Shown: positions 35,683-44,556 of the stretch, piece by piece | How positions within the stretch are numbered: the first letter of the stretch is position 1 | Layout: every line of letters starts with the position of its first letter | Assembly: GCF_934330165.1 (NCBI RefSeq) | Contig: NZ_CAKRGI010000017.1 | Coordinates: 1 to 50,584, forward strand | From: an uncultured Mediterraneibacter sp. | Lineage (GTDB): Bacteria; Bacillota; Clostridia; Lachnospirales; Lachnospiraceae | Direction of reading: 5' to 3' | Length of the DNA stretch: 50,584 nt | Program-made: the position numbers and the translations under genes | Notes under the pieces: model-generated | Told to the model about the DNA's origin: nothing | Databases searched by the model: none | What the model saw: the letters and a program-made list of their open reading frames with translations, nothing else

Positions 35683-36870
35683 CTATTTATACTCTTCCGC
35701 AAGTTCTTTGAATTTCGGAAGGGAATTTACGATCGTCTCATATGCAACGCAGTATGCCATACGCACATAACCCGGGCATCCAAAAGAACTTCCCGGAACA
35801 AGAAGAATATTATGCTTCTTCGCAGCGTTACAAAATTCCTTTTCATCTGCTACCGGAGACTTTACGAACAGATAGAAGGCTCCCTCCGGTTTGATGCACT
35901 CAAAGCCAAGTTCTTTCAGTCCGTTGTATAAAGTTTCTCTGTTCCTGTCATAATAGGAAATATCAGTCTGCTCATTCAGGCACGCTTTCACTACCTTCTG
36001 CTGCAATGTCGGTGCATTTACAAATCCAAGGATTCTCGTTGCCACATTTGCTGCTGCATTGAGCTTTTCACTGTCACATACCTCATCCGGGATCACAAGA
36101 TATCCGATACGTTCTCCCGGAAGAGATAAGGACTTGCTGTATGAATATCCTACGATCGTATTATCATAATACTTTGTCAGGTATGGAACTTCTGCTCCGT
36201 CATAAGCCAGCTCTCTGTATGGCTCGTCTGAAATGAGATAAATCTCCGTGCCAAACTCTTTCTGCTTTTCTTCCATGATCGCAGCCAGCTTTTTGATCGT
36301 CTCTTCCGAGTATACAACACCGGTTGGATTGTTCGGTGTATTGACGATCACTGCTTTGGTCTTCGGGGAGAGTTTCTCCCTGAATTCATCCAGTTTTGGC
36401 TGGAATGTTGCTGTATCAGGAGAGATCTCCACGATCACTCCGTCGTAGTTATTTGTATAACTTCTGTACTCTCCAAAATAAGGTGCAAATACTACCACTT
36501 CATCTCCCGGATTGAGCAGTGCTTTCAGGATAACATTCAGTCCGCCTGCTGCTCCTACTGTCATGGTGATATTCTTTGCTGCAAAAAAAGTGCCAAATCG
36601 TTCATTCAAAGAATCTGCAACTGCCTGTCTTACATCTTCATATCCTGCATTGCTGTTGGTATAACCGTGAAGTACGATCGGATCCTCTTCATTCAGGATA
36701 TCGATCATCGCCTTTTTCACTGCCTCCGGTGCCGGTACATTCGGATTGCCCAGACTGAAGTCATAGACATTCTCCGCACCATAAATTTTTGCAAGGCGGT
36801 TTCCCTCTTCAAACATCGCACGGATCGCCGAACTGTTCGCCACCATATTTTCCATTTTCTTTGAAATCAT
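35683..36870 (-). CDS. PLP-dependent class I/II aminotransferase
   Basis: 395-residue fold-type I aminotransferase. It has the AspAT-like FSLGNPNVPAPEAVK, VGAAGGLNVILKALLNPGDE, NTPNNPTGVVYSEETI, the PLP-lysine region SYSKSLSLPGERIGYLVIP and a C-terminal GSSFGCPGYVRMAYCV. Substrate is not certain: the aspartate, aromatic or alanine type are all possible. ATG at 36870 was chosen because GGAG lies 8 bases upstream; the longer start at 36894 lacks an SD. Downstream of prfA in the same direction. Confidence 0.88.
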   Translation of the reverse strand: MISKKMENMVANSSAIRAMFEEGNRLAKIYGAENVYDFSLGNPNVPAPEAVKKAMIDILNEEDPIVLHGYTNSNAGYEDVRQAVADSLNERFGTFFAAKNITMTVGAAGGLNVILKALLNPGDEVVVFAPYFGEYRSYTNNYDGVIVEISPDTATFQPKLDEFREKLSPKTKAVIVNTPNNPTGVVYSEETIKKLAAIMEEKQKEFGTEIYLISDEPYRELAYDGAEVPYLTKYYDNTIVGYSYSKSLSLPGERIGYLVIPDEVCDSEKLNAAANVATRILGFVNAPTLQQKVVKACLNEQTDISYYDRNRETLYNGLKELGFECIKPEGAFYLFVKSPVADEKEFCNAAKKHNILLVPGSSFGCPGYVRMAYCVAYETIVNSLPKFKELAEEYK

Positions 36871-36949
36871 CTCTTTCACTCCATTTCTTATCATTCTGCC
36901 GGTTCGTCCTGATCCGGCCTTTTCTTTGCAGCTTTTCTGGAATCCATTC

Positions 36950-38020
36950 CTATTCTTCCATCTTTGCCAGCTTGGCTGTCTGATCTGCTGCGATCAGGCT
37001 GTCAATAATCTCATCCAGATCGCCGTTCAGAATACTGTCCAGCTTATGCAAAGTCAGCTTGATCCTGTGATCTGTCACGCGTCCCTGTGGGAAGTTGTAG
37101 GTTCTGATCTTCTCTGAACGGTCTCCTGTACCGATCTGGCTTCTTCTCTCTGCCGCCTCAGATGCCTGCTTCTTCTCCAGTTCCAGATCATACAGCTTGG
37201 AACGCAGAAGACGGAATGCCTTTTCCTTATTCTGAAGCTGCGATTTTTCCGTCTGACTGTAGATCACGATCCCGGTCGGATAATGGGTCAGTCGTACCGC
37301 TGAATCGGTTGTATTGACACACTGTCCTCCATTTCCGGATGCACGCATAACATCAATACGGATATCTTTTTCGTCGATCACTACATCGACTTCCTCTGCC
37401 TCCGGCATCACTGCAACCGTGATCGTAGAGGTATGGATTCTTCCGCCACTTTCTGTCTCCGGCACACGCTGGACACGGTGGACACCACTTTCATATTTCA
37501 TACGGGAATATGCTCCCTGTCCTGTGACCATAAAGACACACTCTTTAAAACCGCCGATCCCGTTCTCATTCAGTGAGATCATCTCTGTCTTCCATCTGCG
37601 GCTGTCCGCATAATGCACGTACATACGGTAGACCTCTGCCGCGAATAATGCCGCCTCATCTCCGCCGGCACCGGCACGAATCTCCACGATGACGTTCTTA
37701 TCATCATTCGGATCTTTTGGAAGAAGCAGGATCTTCAGTTCCTGTTCCAGTTCTTCGATCCTCGCTCTTGATCCGCTGAGTTCTTCCTTTGCAAGCTCCC
37801 TCATTTCCTCATCGGACTCCTCTTCCAGAAGCTGAAGGCTTTCCTCTACATTCTGCTTACAGTTTTTATACTCTTTATACGCCTCTACGATCGGAGCCAG
37901 ATCACTCTGCTCCTTCATCAGTCTTCTGAACCGCTCCGGGTCATTCGCCACATCCGGTTCCTGAAGCTCACCCATTACTTCCTCATAACGGATGAGCAGG
38001 TCATCTAATCTGTCAAACAT
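36950..38020 (-). CDS. prfA: Peptide chain release factor 1
   Basis: 356-residue RF1, ending translation at UAA/UAG. The codon-recognition PxT motif is PET (187-189, [14 protein letters not shown]), and the peptidyl-hydrolysis GGQ is at 231-233 in [18 protein letters not shown]. The Gln is the site methylated by PrmC, whose gene is 42 bases upstream. Length and motifs are those of RF1 and not RF2 (SPF). Confidence 0.97.
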   Translation of the reverse strand: MFDRLDDLLIRYEEVMGELQEPDVANDPERFRRLMKEQSDLAPIVEAYKEYKNCKQNVEESLQLLEEESDEEMRELAKEELSGSRARIEELEQELKILLLPKDPNDDKNVIVEIRAGAGGDEAALFAAEVYRMYVHYADSRRWKTEMISLNENGIGGFKECVFMVTGQGAYSRMKYESGVHRVQRVPETESGGRIHTSTITVAVMPEAEEVDVVIDEKDIRIDVMRASGNGGQCVNTTDSAVRLTHYPTGIVIYSQTEKSQLQNKEKAFRLLRSKLYDLELEKKQASEAAERRSQIGTGDRSEKIRTYNFPQGRVTDHRIKLTLHKLDSILNGDLDEIIDSLIAADQTAKLAKMEE

Positions 38021-38062
38021 CTTTTCTATCCTTTACTCTTCTCTTTTACTTCTTACATTTCT

Positions 38063-38983
38063 CTACTCAGTGTACACGCCACAGACGATGCGGTCAAGTC
38101 CTGCCAGATCCTTTTTTACCACAACCTGACTGTACCCTGCTTTCGTCATCAGCTCCGAAACCGCTTCTCCCTGATCATATCCAATCTCAAAGAGGAGGAC
38201 TCCATTCTTCTGCAAATATGCTCTGCTTTCTTCAATGATCTTTCTGTAGAAGAACAGACCATCTTCTTTCCCATCCAGTGCAAGCAACGGATCATGCAGC
38301 CTGACTTCCTCCTTAAGTCCGCTGATCACAGAGGTTCTGATATATGGTGGATTGGATGCTATCATTCCAAATCTTCCTTCCACCCGTTCAAATAAATCAC
38401 TTTCCAAAAGCTCTGCCATACCTTTATTTCCGGTTTTTTCCAGCAGATCCAGATTTTCTTCTGCAATGCGTAAAGCAGCTTCTGAAATATCTGCACCGGT
38501 TCCCTGTATCTGTATTTTTTCTTTTGCTGCATAATACAGGATACTGATCAGGATACACCCCGACCCGGTACACAGGTCGAGCATCCGGACGGTCTCCTTT
38601 TCCTTCGGGACTTTTTCCTGTTCCAACAGCTTCAGTGCTTCTTCCACCAGCACTTCCGTATCCTGCCTTGGAATCAGGACATCTCCGCTGACCTGAAATT
38701 CAAGCCCCATAAATTCCTGCACTCCCGTAATATGCTGCAAAGGGATATGCTCTGTCCTCAGCTTCACTGCTTTTTCATATTCCTGTGCCACGCTTTGTTC
38801 CATCCTGCGGTCCGGGTTCATATAGTAATGTGCCTTATCTACTCCTGTGACAAATTCCAGCAGATACCACGCATCCAGTCCTGCCTCTTCGATTCCTGCC
38901 TGCCGGAGCTGCTCTTCCCCTTCTGCATACATCGCTTTGAGCGTCCGTATTTCTTCCTGCTCACCGATCTTTTTCCTGCACAT
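38063..38983 (-). CDS. prmC: Release factor glutamine methyltransferase
   Basis: 306-residue SAM-dependent N5-glutamine methyltransferase that modifies the GGQ of release factors. An N-terminal helical domain (about 10-95, including PLQHITGVQEFMGLEF) precedes a Rossmann domain with SAM loop DLCTGSGC (136-143) and catalytic NPPY (211-214). The ATG at 38983 shares its A with the TAA stop of the DUF1385 gene. AAGGAG lies 8 bases upstream inside that gene, so translation is coupled. Confidence 0.95.
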   Translation of the reverse strand: MCRKKIGEQEEIRTLKAMYAEGEEQLRQAGIEEAGLDAWYLLEFVTGVDKAHYYMNPDRRMEQSVAQEYEKAVKLRTEHIPLQHITGVQEFMGLEFQVSGDVLIPRQDTEVLVEEALKLLEQEKVPKEKETVRMLDLCTGSGCILISILYYAAKEKIQIQGTGADISEAALRIAEENLDLLEKTGNKGMAELLESDLFERVEGRFGMIASNPPYIRTSVISGLKEEVRLHDPLLALDGKEDGLFFYRKIIEESRAYLQKNGVLLFEIGYDQGEAVSELMTKAGYSQVVVKKDLAGLDRIVCGVYTE

Positions 38984-39897
38984 TACAAATTCTCCTTCTG
39001 CCAGTTCTTCCAGTCAAAGACTGCCTCAACTGCCCGGATTCCCACTTCGATCATATCATCATCCGGCTCTTTGGTCGTCATGTTCTGAACCCACATTCCC
39101 GGTCTGCTCAGTAAGTTCACAATGGGATTTTCACTGTTTCCTGCAAGTTTAATGATCTCATAAGATACCCCGGCGATCACCGGAAGCAGTGCAAGCCGGA
39201 TCAGGACTCTTGCGATCTGTGACTGGGCGGTGATAAAAAAGCAGAAAATAATACTCACGATCATGACAAAAAACAGGAAACTTGTCCCACAGCGTTTATG
39301 CTGTCTGGAACTCTTGCGCACGTTCTCCACGTTCAGTTCCAATCCATGCTCAATACAGTTAATGCATTTATGCTCTGCTCCATGATACATAAACGTTCTC
39401 TGAATGTCCTTCATCCGTGAGATCAGTGCAATATATAGCAGGAATAATCCGACACGGATCAGTCCCTCGCAGACAGTCATGACCATTCTTGAATCGGTAT
39501 AATGCTTTACCAGCCCGCTTAAATAATAAGGAAGCACCATGAATAATCCCGCCGCTATGATCACCGAAAGAACTACGGTCAGGTTCATCATGATCTTTTC
39601 ATTTCTTTCCCGCTTTTTCGCTTCAGCTTCTGTCAGAAGCTCCTCTTCTTCCTCTTCAAAAAAACTCGCTGAAAAAGTCAGCGTCTTCATTCCAAGGACA
39701 AGAGAATCCACAAAATTAAAAATGCCTCTGATAAAAGGGATCTTCAGAGGTGTCTTCCATGGAATGATACTTTTGTACTGCCGGATATCCACTTCGATAT
39801 CCCCGTCCGGTTTCCTGACTGCAACAGAGTATCTTCCGCCATTCCGCATCATGATCCCCTCCAGCACTGCCTGTCCACCTATATTCGATGACTTCAT
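38983..39897 (-). CDS. DUF1385 (YqhQ-like) membrane protein
   Basis: 304-residue protein with SSNIGGQAVLEGIMMRNG at the N-terminus, a long charged segment with a run of Glu near residues 80-90, then four or so membrane segments (about 100-125, 140-160, 215-240 and 240-260). Conserved stretches are MYHGAEHKCINCIEHG and RHKRCGTSFLFFVMI. The family is widespread in Firmicutes beside prmC/prfA. The molecular role is unknown to me. SD AGGAG precedes the ATG. Confidence 0.87.
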   Translation of the reverse strand: MKSSNIGGQAVLEGIMMRNGGRYSVAVRKPDGDIEVDIRQYKSIIPWKTPLKIPFIRGIFNFVDSLVLGMKTLTFSASFFEEEEEELLTEAEAKKRERNEKIMMNLTVVLSVIIAAGLFMVLPYYLSGLVKHYTDSRMVMTVCEGLIRVGLFLLYIALISRMKDIQRTFMYHGAEHKCINCIEHGLELNVENVRKSSRQHKRCGTSFLFFVMIVSIIFCFFITAQSQIARVLIRLALLPVIAGVSYEIIKLAGNSENPIVNLLSRPGMWVQNMTTKEPDDDMIEVGIRAVEAVFDWKNWQKENL

Positions 39898-39914
39898 ATA
39901 TTTTCTCCTAACTG

Positions 39915-39935
39915 AAAAGATCCCATGGATCTTTT
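39915..39935 (-). other. Hairpin just upstream of the DUF1385 gene SD
   Basis: AAAAGATCC and GGATCTTTT form a perfect 9 bp stem with a 3-base loop, about 5 bases before the SD. It ends in TTTT on the minus strand and so may be a second terminator or control read-through from rpmE. No promoter is evident between it and the rpmE terminator. Confidence 0.5.
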
Positions 39936-39950
39936 TGTCGTATGCCTGGT

Positions 39951-39985
39951 AAAAAAAGAAGCTGAGATGATTCCACCTCAGCCTC
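39951..39985 (-). terminator. Intrinsic terminator after rpmE
   Basis: On the minus strand the stem GAGGCTGAG / CTCAGCTTC (one G-U pair) has a 10-base loop and is followed directly by TTTTTTT. Confidence 0.9.
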
Positions 39986-39998
39986 CGATCTGTTGCTC

Positions 39999-40199
39999 TT
40001 ATTTAATACCATATTTCTTGTTGAACTTATCAACACGGCCACGAGCCTGTGCAGCCTTCTGCTGACCTGTATAGAATGGGTGGCACTTGGAGCAGATTTC
40101 TACGTGGATGTTCTCCTTTGTAGATCCTGTTACAAAAGTGTTCCCGCAGTTGCAGGTTACAGTTGCCTGATAGTAATTAGGATGGATACCTTCGCGCAT
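39999..40199 (-). CDS. rpmE: 50S ribosomal protein L31 (zinc-binding type)
   Basis: 66-residue large-subunit protein. It keeps the four zinc cysteines Cys16, Cys18, Cys36 and Cys39 (TCNCG...[10 protein letters not shown]), so it is the C+ type, in contrast to the zinc-free L31 (YtiA) made under zinc limitation. ATG at 40199 was chosen: GAGAGGTG lies 6 bases upstream, and the GTG at 40208 is within that SD. It has its own promoter and terminator, between rho and DUF1385. Confidence 0.97.
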   Translation of the reverse strand: MREGIHPNYYQATVTCNCGNTFVTGSTKENIHVEICSKCHPFYTGQQKAAQARGRVDKFNKKYGIK

Positions 40200-40254
40200 G
40201 ATTTTCACCTCTCTATTTTTAAATTACTTATAAATTTCTCTAAACAGCTTTCTA

Positions 40255-40283
40255 ATTGTACCACAGACTTTTTTGTTTTGCAA
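40255..40283 (-). promoter_or_regulatory. Promoter of rpmE
   Basis: On the minus strand: -35 TTGCAA (40278-40283), 17 bp spacer, -10 TACAAT (40255-40260), just after the rho stop. Confidence 0.7.
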
Positions 40284-40290
40284 TACTTTT

Positions 40291-41640
40291 TTAGATAAAC
40301 TTCTGACGGATAATCTGCTGTACCAGTTCTTCGTTGGTTTTTGTTCTTGAGAACATGGTCAGAAGGTTGTCCACAGCCTCTTCTGCTTTCATACCATTCA
40401 TAGCTTTCCGCATAATATAGGCAGCCTCCTGCTCCTCTTTATTCAGCAGCAGATCCTCTCTTCTCGTACCGGACTTCGGAATGTCAATCGCAGGGAACAC
40501 TCTCTTTTCCTGCAGTTTACGATTCAGCATCAGCTCCATATTACCCGTTCCTTTAAATTCTTCATAGACAACATCATCCATTCTGCTTCCCGTATCGACC
40601 AGTGCAGTTGCCAGAATTGTAAGACTTCCGCCCTCTCTCATATTTCTTGCTGCTCCAAAGAAACGCTTCGGGCTGTAGAGTGCTGCCGGATCGAGACCTC
40701 CCGAAAGAGTTCTTCCCGATGGTGGTACGATCAGATTATAGGCTCTGGACAGTCGGGTAATACTGTCTAGCAGGATCATGACGTCCTTTCCATGCTCTAC
40801 CAGACGTTTTGCTCTTGCTATTACCATCTCAGAAACTCTCTTGTGATGTTCTGGAAGTTCATCGAATGTAGAATAGATTACTTCCACATTCGAACCTTCG
40901 ATTGCTTCTCTGATATCGGTCACTTCTTCCGGTCGTTCATCGATCAGAAGAATGATCATATGCATATCCGGCTCTGTCTTCTGCACAGAAAGTGCGATTT
41001 CTTTTAATAAAGTAGTCTTTCCTGCTTTCGGAGGCGACACGATCATACCACGCTGTCCCTTCCCGATCGGTGAGATCAGATCTACGACTCTCATCGCCGT
41101 GGAACATCCCGGATTTTCCAGTCTGATTCTTTCATTCGGGAAAATCGGAGTCAGATCTTCAAAATTTTTTCTTTTCATTGCTTCTTCCGGTGGAAGTCCG
41201 TTGATCGTAGATACATACAGAAGGGCACTGAACTTCTCCCCCTGCGTCTTGATCCTTGTATTTCCTGTCAGGATATCTCCTGTCTTCAGTCCAAATCGCC
41301 TGATCTGTGACGGAGCCACATACACATCCTGCTCTCCCGGAAGATAATTATCGCTGCGGATAAAGCCATATCCGTCCTGATGGAGTTCGAAAATACCTTT
41401 TGCAGTTTTCCCGCTGTCAAGCTGCTCGATATCTGCCTCTTCCTTTTTTTCTTTCATTTCCTGCCGTACTTCTTCTTTTGCTTTTTCATTTGCCTGCGTC
41501 TGCTTTTCCATCTCATCCAGCTTCAGCATTTCATCGATCAGAGCACTCTTTTTCAGCGTTGAAACTCCTTTCATATTTCTTGCTTTTGCCAGTTCTTTTA
41601 GGGTTGCAAGCGGCAAAGATTCATATCTTTCACGTGTCAT
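40291..41640 (-). CDS. rho: Transcription termination factor Rho
   Basis: 449-residue hexameric RNA helicase. An N-terminal Rho_N domain ([17 protein letters not shown]) is followed by a charged Lys/Glu stretch (about 40-75), a cold-shock-like RNA-binding domain (about 80-155, with [19 protein letters not shown]) and a RecA-like ATPase with Walker [15 protein letters not shown] (about residue 203), Walker [15 protein letters not shown] and [14 protein letters not shown] at 41640 has AAAGGA 7 bases upstream; the ATG at 41682 lacks an SD. The leader carries one copy of a motif that is repeated in front of the divergent malic enzyme gene. Confidence 0.97.
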   Translation of the reverse strand: MTRERYESLPLATLKELAKARNMKGVSTLKKSALIDEMLKLDEMEKQTQANEKAKEEVRQEMKEKKEEADIEQLDSGKTAKGIFELHQDGYGFIRSDNYLPGEQDVYVAPSQIRRFGLKTGDILTGNTRIKTQGEKFSALLYVSTINGLPPEEAMKRKNFEDLTPIFPNERIRLENPGCSTAMRVVDLISPIGKGQRGMIVSPPKAGKTTLLKEIALSVQKTEPDMHMIILLIDERPEEVTDIREAIEGSNVEVIYSTFDELPEHHKRVSEMVIARAKRLVEHGKDVMILLDSITRLSRAYNLIVPPSGRTLSGGLDPAALYSPKRFFGAARNMREGGSLTILATALVDTGSRMDDVVYEEFKGTGNMELMLNRKLQEKRVFPAIDIPKSGTRREDLLLNKEEQEAAYIMRKAMNGMKAEEAVDNLLTMFSRTKTNEELVQQIIRQKFI

Positions 41641-41805
41641 ACATTTTTCCTTTCTTTTCATAAAATCTGACGTATTTTTCAAAAAATCAATAAATGATCC
41701 TGTCAGAAACTGTCCAATCGTCCATATTCACTCTGTCCTTAAATAATATCCCGGGATTTTCGTCAGAAATGACTTGTATCGATATCTGCATTAAATATGG
41801 TTCGT

Positions 41806-41811
41806 ATTATA
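41806..41811 (-). promoter_or_regulatory. Possible -10 of the rho promoter
   Basis: A perfect TATAAT is on the minus strand, about 165 bases upstream of the rho start, but I see no good -35 (TTTCTT at 17 bp). A leader of about 160 bases would follow. Confidence 0.35.
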
Positions 41812-41845
41812 CACTACTTTCTTATAAAAAGAAAGCATTTTTTCA

Positions 41846-41878
41846 AAAATGCAGATATTTGCAAAATGCGGATATTGC
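41846..41878. repeat. Tandem 16-17 bp repeat upstream of the malic enzyme
   Basis: AAAATGCAGATATTTGC (41846-41862) is directly followed by AAAATGCGGATATTGC (41863-41878), which runs into the -35 element. An inverted copy of the core (ATATCTGCATT) is at 41782-41792. Confidence 0.7.
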
Positions 41879-41903
41879 ACGAAATCTGCGGGAGTGTTAT
41901 TAT
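41875..41903 (+). promoter_or_regulatory. Promoter of the malic enzyme operon
   Basis: -35 TTGCAC (41875-41880), 17 bp spacer, -10 TATTAT (41898-41903). The ATG is about 30 bases downstream of the -10. Confidence 0.7.
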
Positions 41904-41935
41904 TAATTACAAATTGATTCTGCGAGGTAAAAAAT

Positions 41936-43084
41936 ATGACAAATAACGAAAAAGCATTACAAATGCACAAAGAATGGAATGGAAAACTGGAAACTACGGC
42001 AAAATCCCACGTCAATTCCCGTGAGGACCTGGCGATCGCCTATACCCCGGGTGTTGCTGAACCGTGTAAAGTCATCGCCAAAGACCCGGAAGCCGCCTAT
42101 ACTTATACAATGAAAGCCAATACGGTAGCGGTTGTCTCTGACGGAAGTGCCGTACTCGGCCTTGGAAATATTGGTGCACTGGCCGCTATGCCGGTCATGG
42201 AAGGAAAATGCGTTCTCTTTAAAGAATTTGGTGGAGTCAACGCAGTTCCGATCTGCCTGGATACACAGGATACAGAGGAAATCATCCGCTCTGTCGTCAA
42301 TATTGCACCTGCTTTTGGCGGTATTAACCTGGAAGACATCTCTGCACCACGCTGCTTTGAGATCGAGACCCGTTTAAAAGAACTTCTGAATATCCCGGTC
42401 TTCCACGATGACCAGCATGGAACTGCGATCGTTGTTCTCGCCGGCATCATCAATGCTTTAAAAGTAACCGGCAAAAAGAAAGAAGACTGTCGTGTTGTTG
42501 TAAACGGTGCAGGCTCTGCAGGTGTTGCGATCACGAAGCTGCTGCTTACTTATGGATTCCCGCATATTACGATGTGTGATATCAACGGAATTATTTCCAA
42601 GGATTCGCCGAATCTGAACTGGATGCAGAAAGAAATGACAGAAGTGACAAATCTTGAGGGACGGACCGGTCTTCTTGCCGATGCTCTGAAAGGTGCTGAC
42701 ATCTTTGTAGGTGTATCTGCCCCGAATATCGTTACCCCGGAGATGGTTGCATCTATGAATCAGGATGCGATCCTCTTTGCCATGGCGAACCCGGTACCTG
42801 AGATCATGCCGGATCTTGCAAAAGCTGCCGGTGCAAAAGTTGTCGGTACAGGACGCTCCGACTTTCCGAACCAGGTCAACAATGTCGTTGCCTTCCCCGG
42901 AATCTTCAAAGGAGCTTTAGAGGGACGTGCTTCTCAGATCACGGAAGAGATGAAGCTGGCTGCTGCCAATGCGATCGCAGGTCTTGTTCTGGAAGAAGAA
43001 CTTAATGAGAATAATATTCTGCCGGAGGCATTCGACCCACGTGTAGCTGAAACTGTAAGCAAAGCGATAAAGGCTCTGATCTGA
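41936..43084 (+). CDS. NAD(P)-dependent malic enzyme
   Basis: 382-residue oxidative decarboxylase: malate + NAD(P)+ to pyruvate + CO2 + NAD(P)H. The N-terminal domain has AIAYTPGVAEPCKVIAKDP, VSDGSAVLGLGNIGALAAMP (dinucleotide-like/active-site region) and FGGINLEDISAPRCFEIE with FHDDQHGTAIV (metal site). The C-terminal Rossmann fold has VVNGAGSAGVAITKLLL and later FAMANPVPEIMPD. Length is that of the short bacterial malic enzymes. Cofactor type is not clear. GAGG lies 8 bases before the ATG. First gene of a three-gene operon. Confidence 0.95.
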   Translation: MTNNEKALQMHKEWNGKLETTAKSHVNSREDLAIAYTPGVAEPCKVIAKDPEAAYTYTMKANTVAVVSDGSAVLGLGNIGALAAMPVMEGKCVLFKEFGGVNAVPICLDTQDTEEIIRSVVNIAPAFGGINLEDISAPRCFEIETRLKELLNIPVFHDDQHGTAIVVLAGIINALKVTGKKKEDCRVVVNGAGSAGVAITKLLLTYGFPHITMCDINGIISKDSPNLNWMQKEMTEVTNLEGRTGLLADALKGADIFVGVSAPNIVTPEMVASMNQDAILFAMANPVPEIMPDLAKAAGAKVVGTGRSDFPNQVNNVVAFPGIFKGALEGRASQITEEMKLAAANAIAGLVLEEELNENNILPEAFDPRVAETVSKAIKALI

Positions 43085-43085
43085 T

Positions 43086-44051
43086 ATGGCAGACAGCTTT
43101 ATCAAGACCAGTTCTGTACCGATGCCTGTACGCTGGGGCGAGAAAAGATATCATTCCCTGGATTATGCATTAAAAAGTCAGTTTGGTGAAAAAGTCTACC
43201 GGATTGCATTAAACGGGGGGATGACCTGCCCCAACCGGGATGGAAAGATTGGTCGGGGCGGCTGTATCTTCTGTAGTGGCATGGGATCTGGCGACTTTGC
43301 CGGATCTGCCTCTTTCAGTATCTGCGAACAGCTTGCTGCCGGAAAAGCGGCTCTTCAGGCGAAACGACCGGTTCATTCCTATATTGCCTATTTCCAGGCA
43401 TTTACAAATACGTATGCACCTGTCGAATACCTGGAAAAGATTTTTACCGAGGCAATCCTTGATCCCGATGTCCGGGTACTCGCCGTTGCAACGCGTCCTG
43501 ACTGTCTGTCTCATGAGACCGTAGAACTTCTGAGACGCTTAAATCAGATCAAGCCGGTCTGGATCGAGCTTGGTCTTCAGACCATCCATCCACAGACTGC
43601 CCGCTACATCCGCCGGGGATACCCGCTGGAGGTTTTTGACGATGCTGTAGCCAGACTGAAAGCGGCCGGAATCCAGGTGATCACGCATGTCATTCTTTTT
43701 CTTCCGGGAGAGACAGAAGCACAGATGCTTAAAACCATCGATTATCTGAACCGCAATCCCATTGACGGGATCAAATTGCAGCTACTGCACATTTTAAAGG
43801 GAACCGATCTTGCACGCGATTATGCACGCTTGCCTTTTCATATTCCTGACATGGACGAATATATCCGCTGCATCGGAAACTGTATCGCACATTTACGCCC
43901 TGACATCGTCATCCACCGGCTTACCGGGGACGGTCCAAAGGATCTGCTCATCGAACCACAATGGACCGGAGCAAAGCGTACTGTATTAAACCACATCCAC
44001 CAATACCTGAAAGAACAGGATATCTGGCAGGGAAAGGAGTATTATGGCTGA
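43086..44051 (+). CDS. TIGR01212 family radical SAM protein (YhcC-like)
   Basis: 321-residue radical SAM protein. The cluster-binding cysteines are Cys48, Cys60 and Cys63 in CPNRDGKIGRGGCIFC, which matches the spacing of the TIGR01212/YhcC family and not the classic CX3CX2C. Other family stretches are WIELGLQTIHPQTARYIRRG and GIKLQLLHILKGTDLA. The role is unknown; a tRNA or protein modification is only a guess from the family. The ATG is two bases after the malic enzyme TGA, with only a weak SD, so it is likely coupled. Confidence 0.9.
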   Translation: MADSFIKTSSVPMPVRWGEKRYHSLDYALKSQFGEKVYRIALNGGMTCPNRDGKIGRGGCIFCSGMGSGDFAGSASFSICEQLAAGKAALQAKRPVHSYIAYFQAFTNTYAPVEYLEKIFTEAILDPDVRVLAVATRPDCLSHETVELLRRLNQIKPVWIELGLQTIHPQTARYIRRGYPLEVFDDAVARLKAAGIQVITHVILFLPGETEAQMLKTIDYLNRNPIDGIKLQLLHILKGTDLARDYARLPFHIPDMDEYIRCIGNCIAHLRPDIVIHRLTGDGPKDLLIEPQWTGAKRTVLNHIHQYLKEQDIWQGKEYYG

Positions 44052-44556
44052 AACTTACACGTTATATAAACTGATTGTTCTCTATATGCTGGACAAAGTG
44101 GATTTTCCACTGACTACTTCACAGATTTCCGAATTTATACTAGACAAGGGATATACGACTTATTTCCGGCTTCAGGAAACCTTATCAGAACTGACGGATT
44201 CCGAACTTCTGAAGATCGAGACAACGCACAACCGTACACTCTACCGTCTGACAGAGACCGGTACAGACACGATCCACTTTTTCAGCAATAAGATTTCACC
44301 CGAAATCCGTACCGAAATTGATGATTTTCTGAAAGAAAAACAGTACGATCTGAAAGAAGAAGTGGCTGTCAAATCCGACTATTACCTCAAGACAGACCAT
44401 CAGTTTGAAGTGCAGTGTCAGATCGTAGAAAATGGCTCCAGCCTCATTGACATGCGAATCACCGTTCCCACAGAAAAAGAAGCCAAAGCCATTGTAAATA
44501 ACTGGAATCTGAAAAATCAGGAGATCTACGCATCACTGCTTTCGCAGCTTCTGTAG
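44044..44556 (+). CDS. DUF4364 family protein
   Basis: 170-residue protein. An N-terminal winged-helix-like part (about 1-75, YKLIVLYMLDKVDFPLTTSQ and YFRLQETLSELTDSELL) is followed by a coiled segment and a beta-rich C-terminal half. This matches DUF4364 of Clostridia, where a DNA-binding role is suspected but not shown. AAAGGAG precedes the ATG, which overlaps the radical SAM gene by 8 bases. Its 3' end overlaps rarA (convergent) by 24 bases. Confidence 0.87.
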   Translation: MAETYTLYKLIVLYMLDKVDFPLTTSQISEFILDKGYTTYFRLQETLSELTDSELLKIETTHNRTLYRLTETGTDTIHFFSNKISPEIRTEIDDFLKEKQYDLKEEVAVKSDYYLKTDHQFEVQCQIVENGSSLIDMRITVPTEKEAKAIVNNWNLKNQEIYASLLSQLL

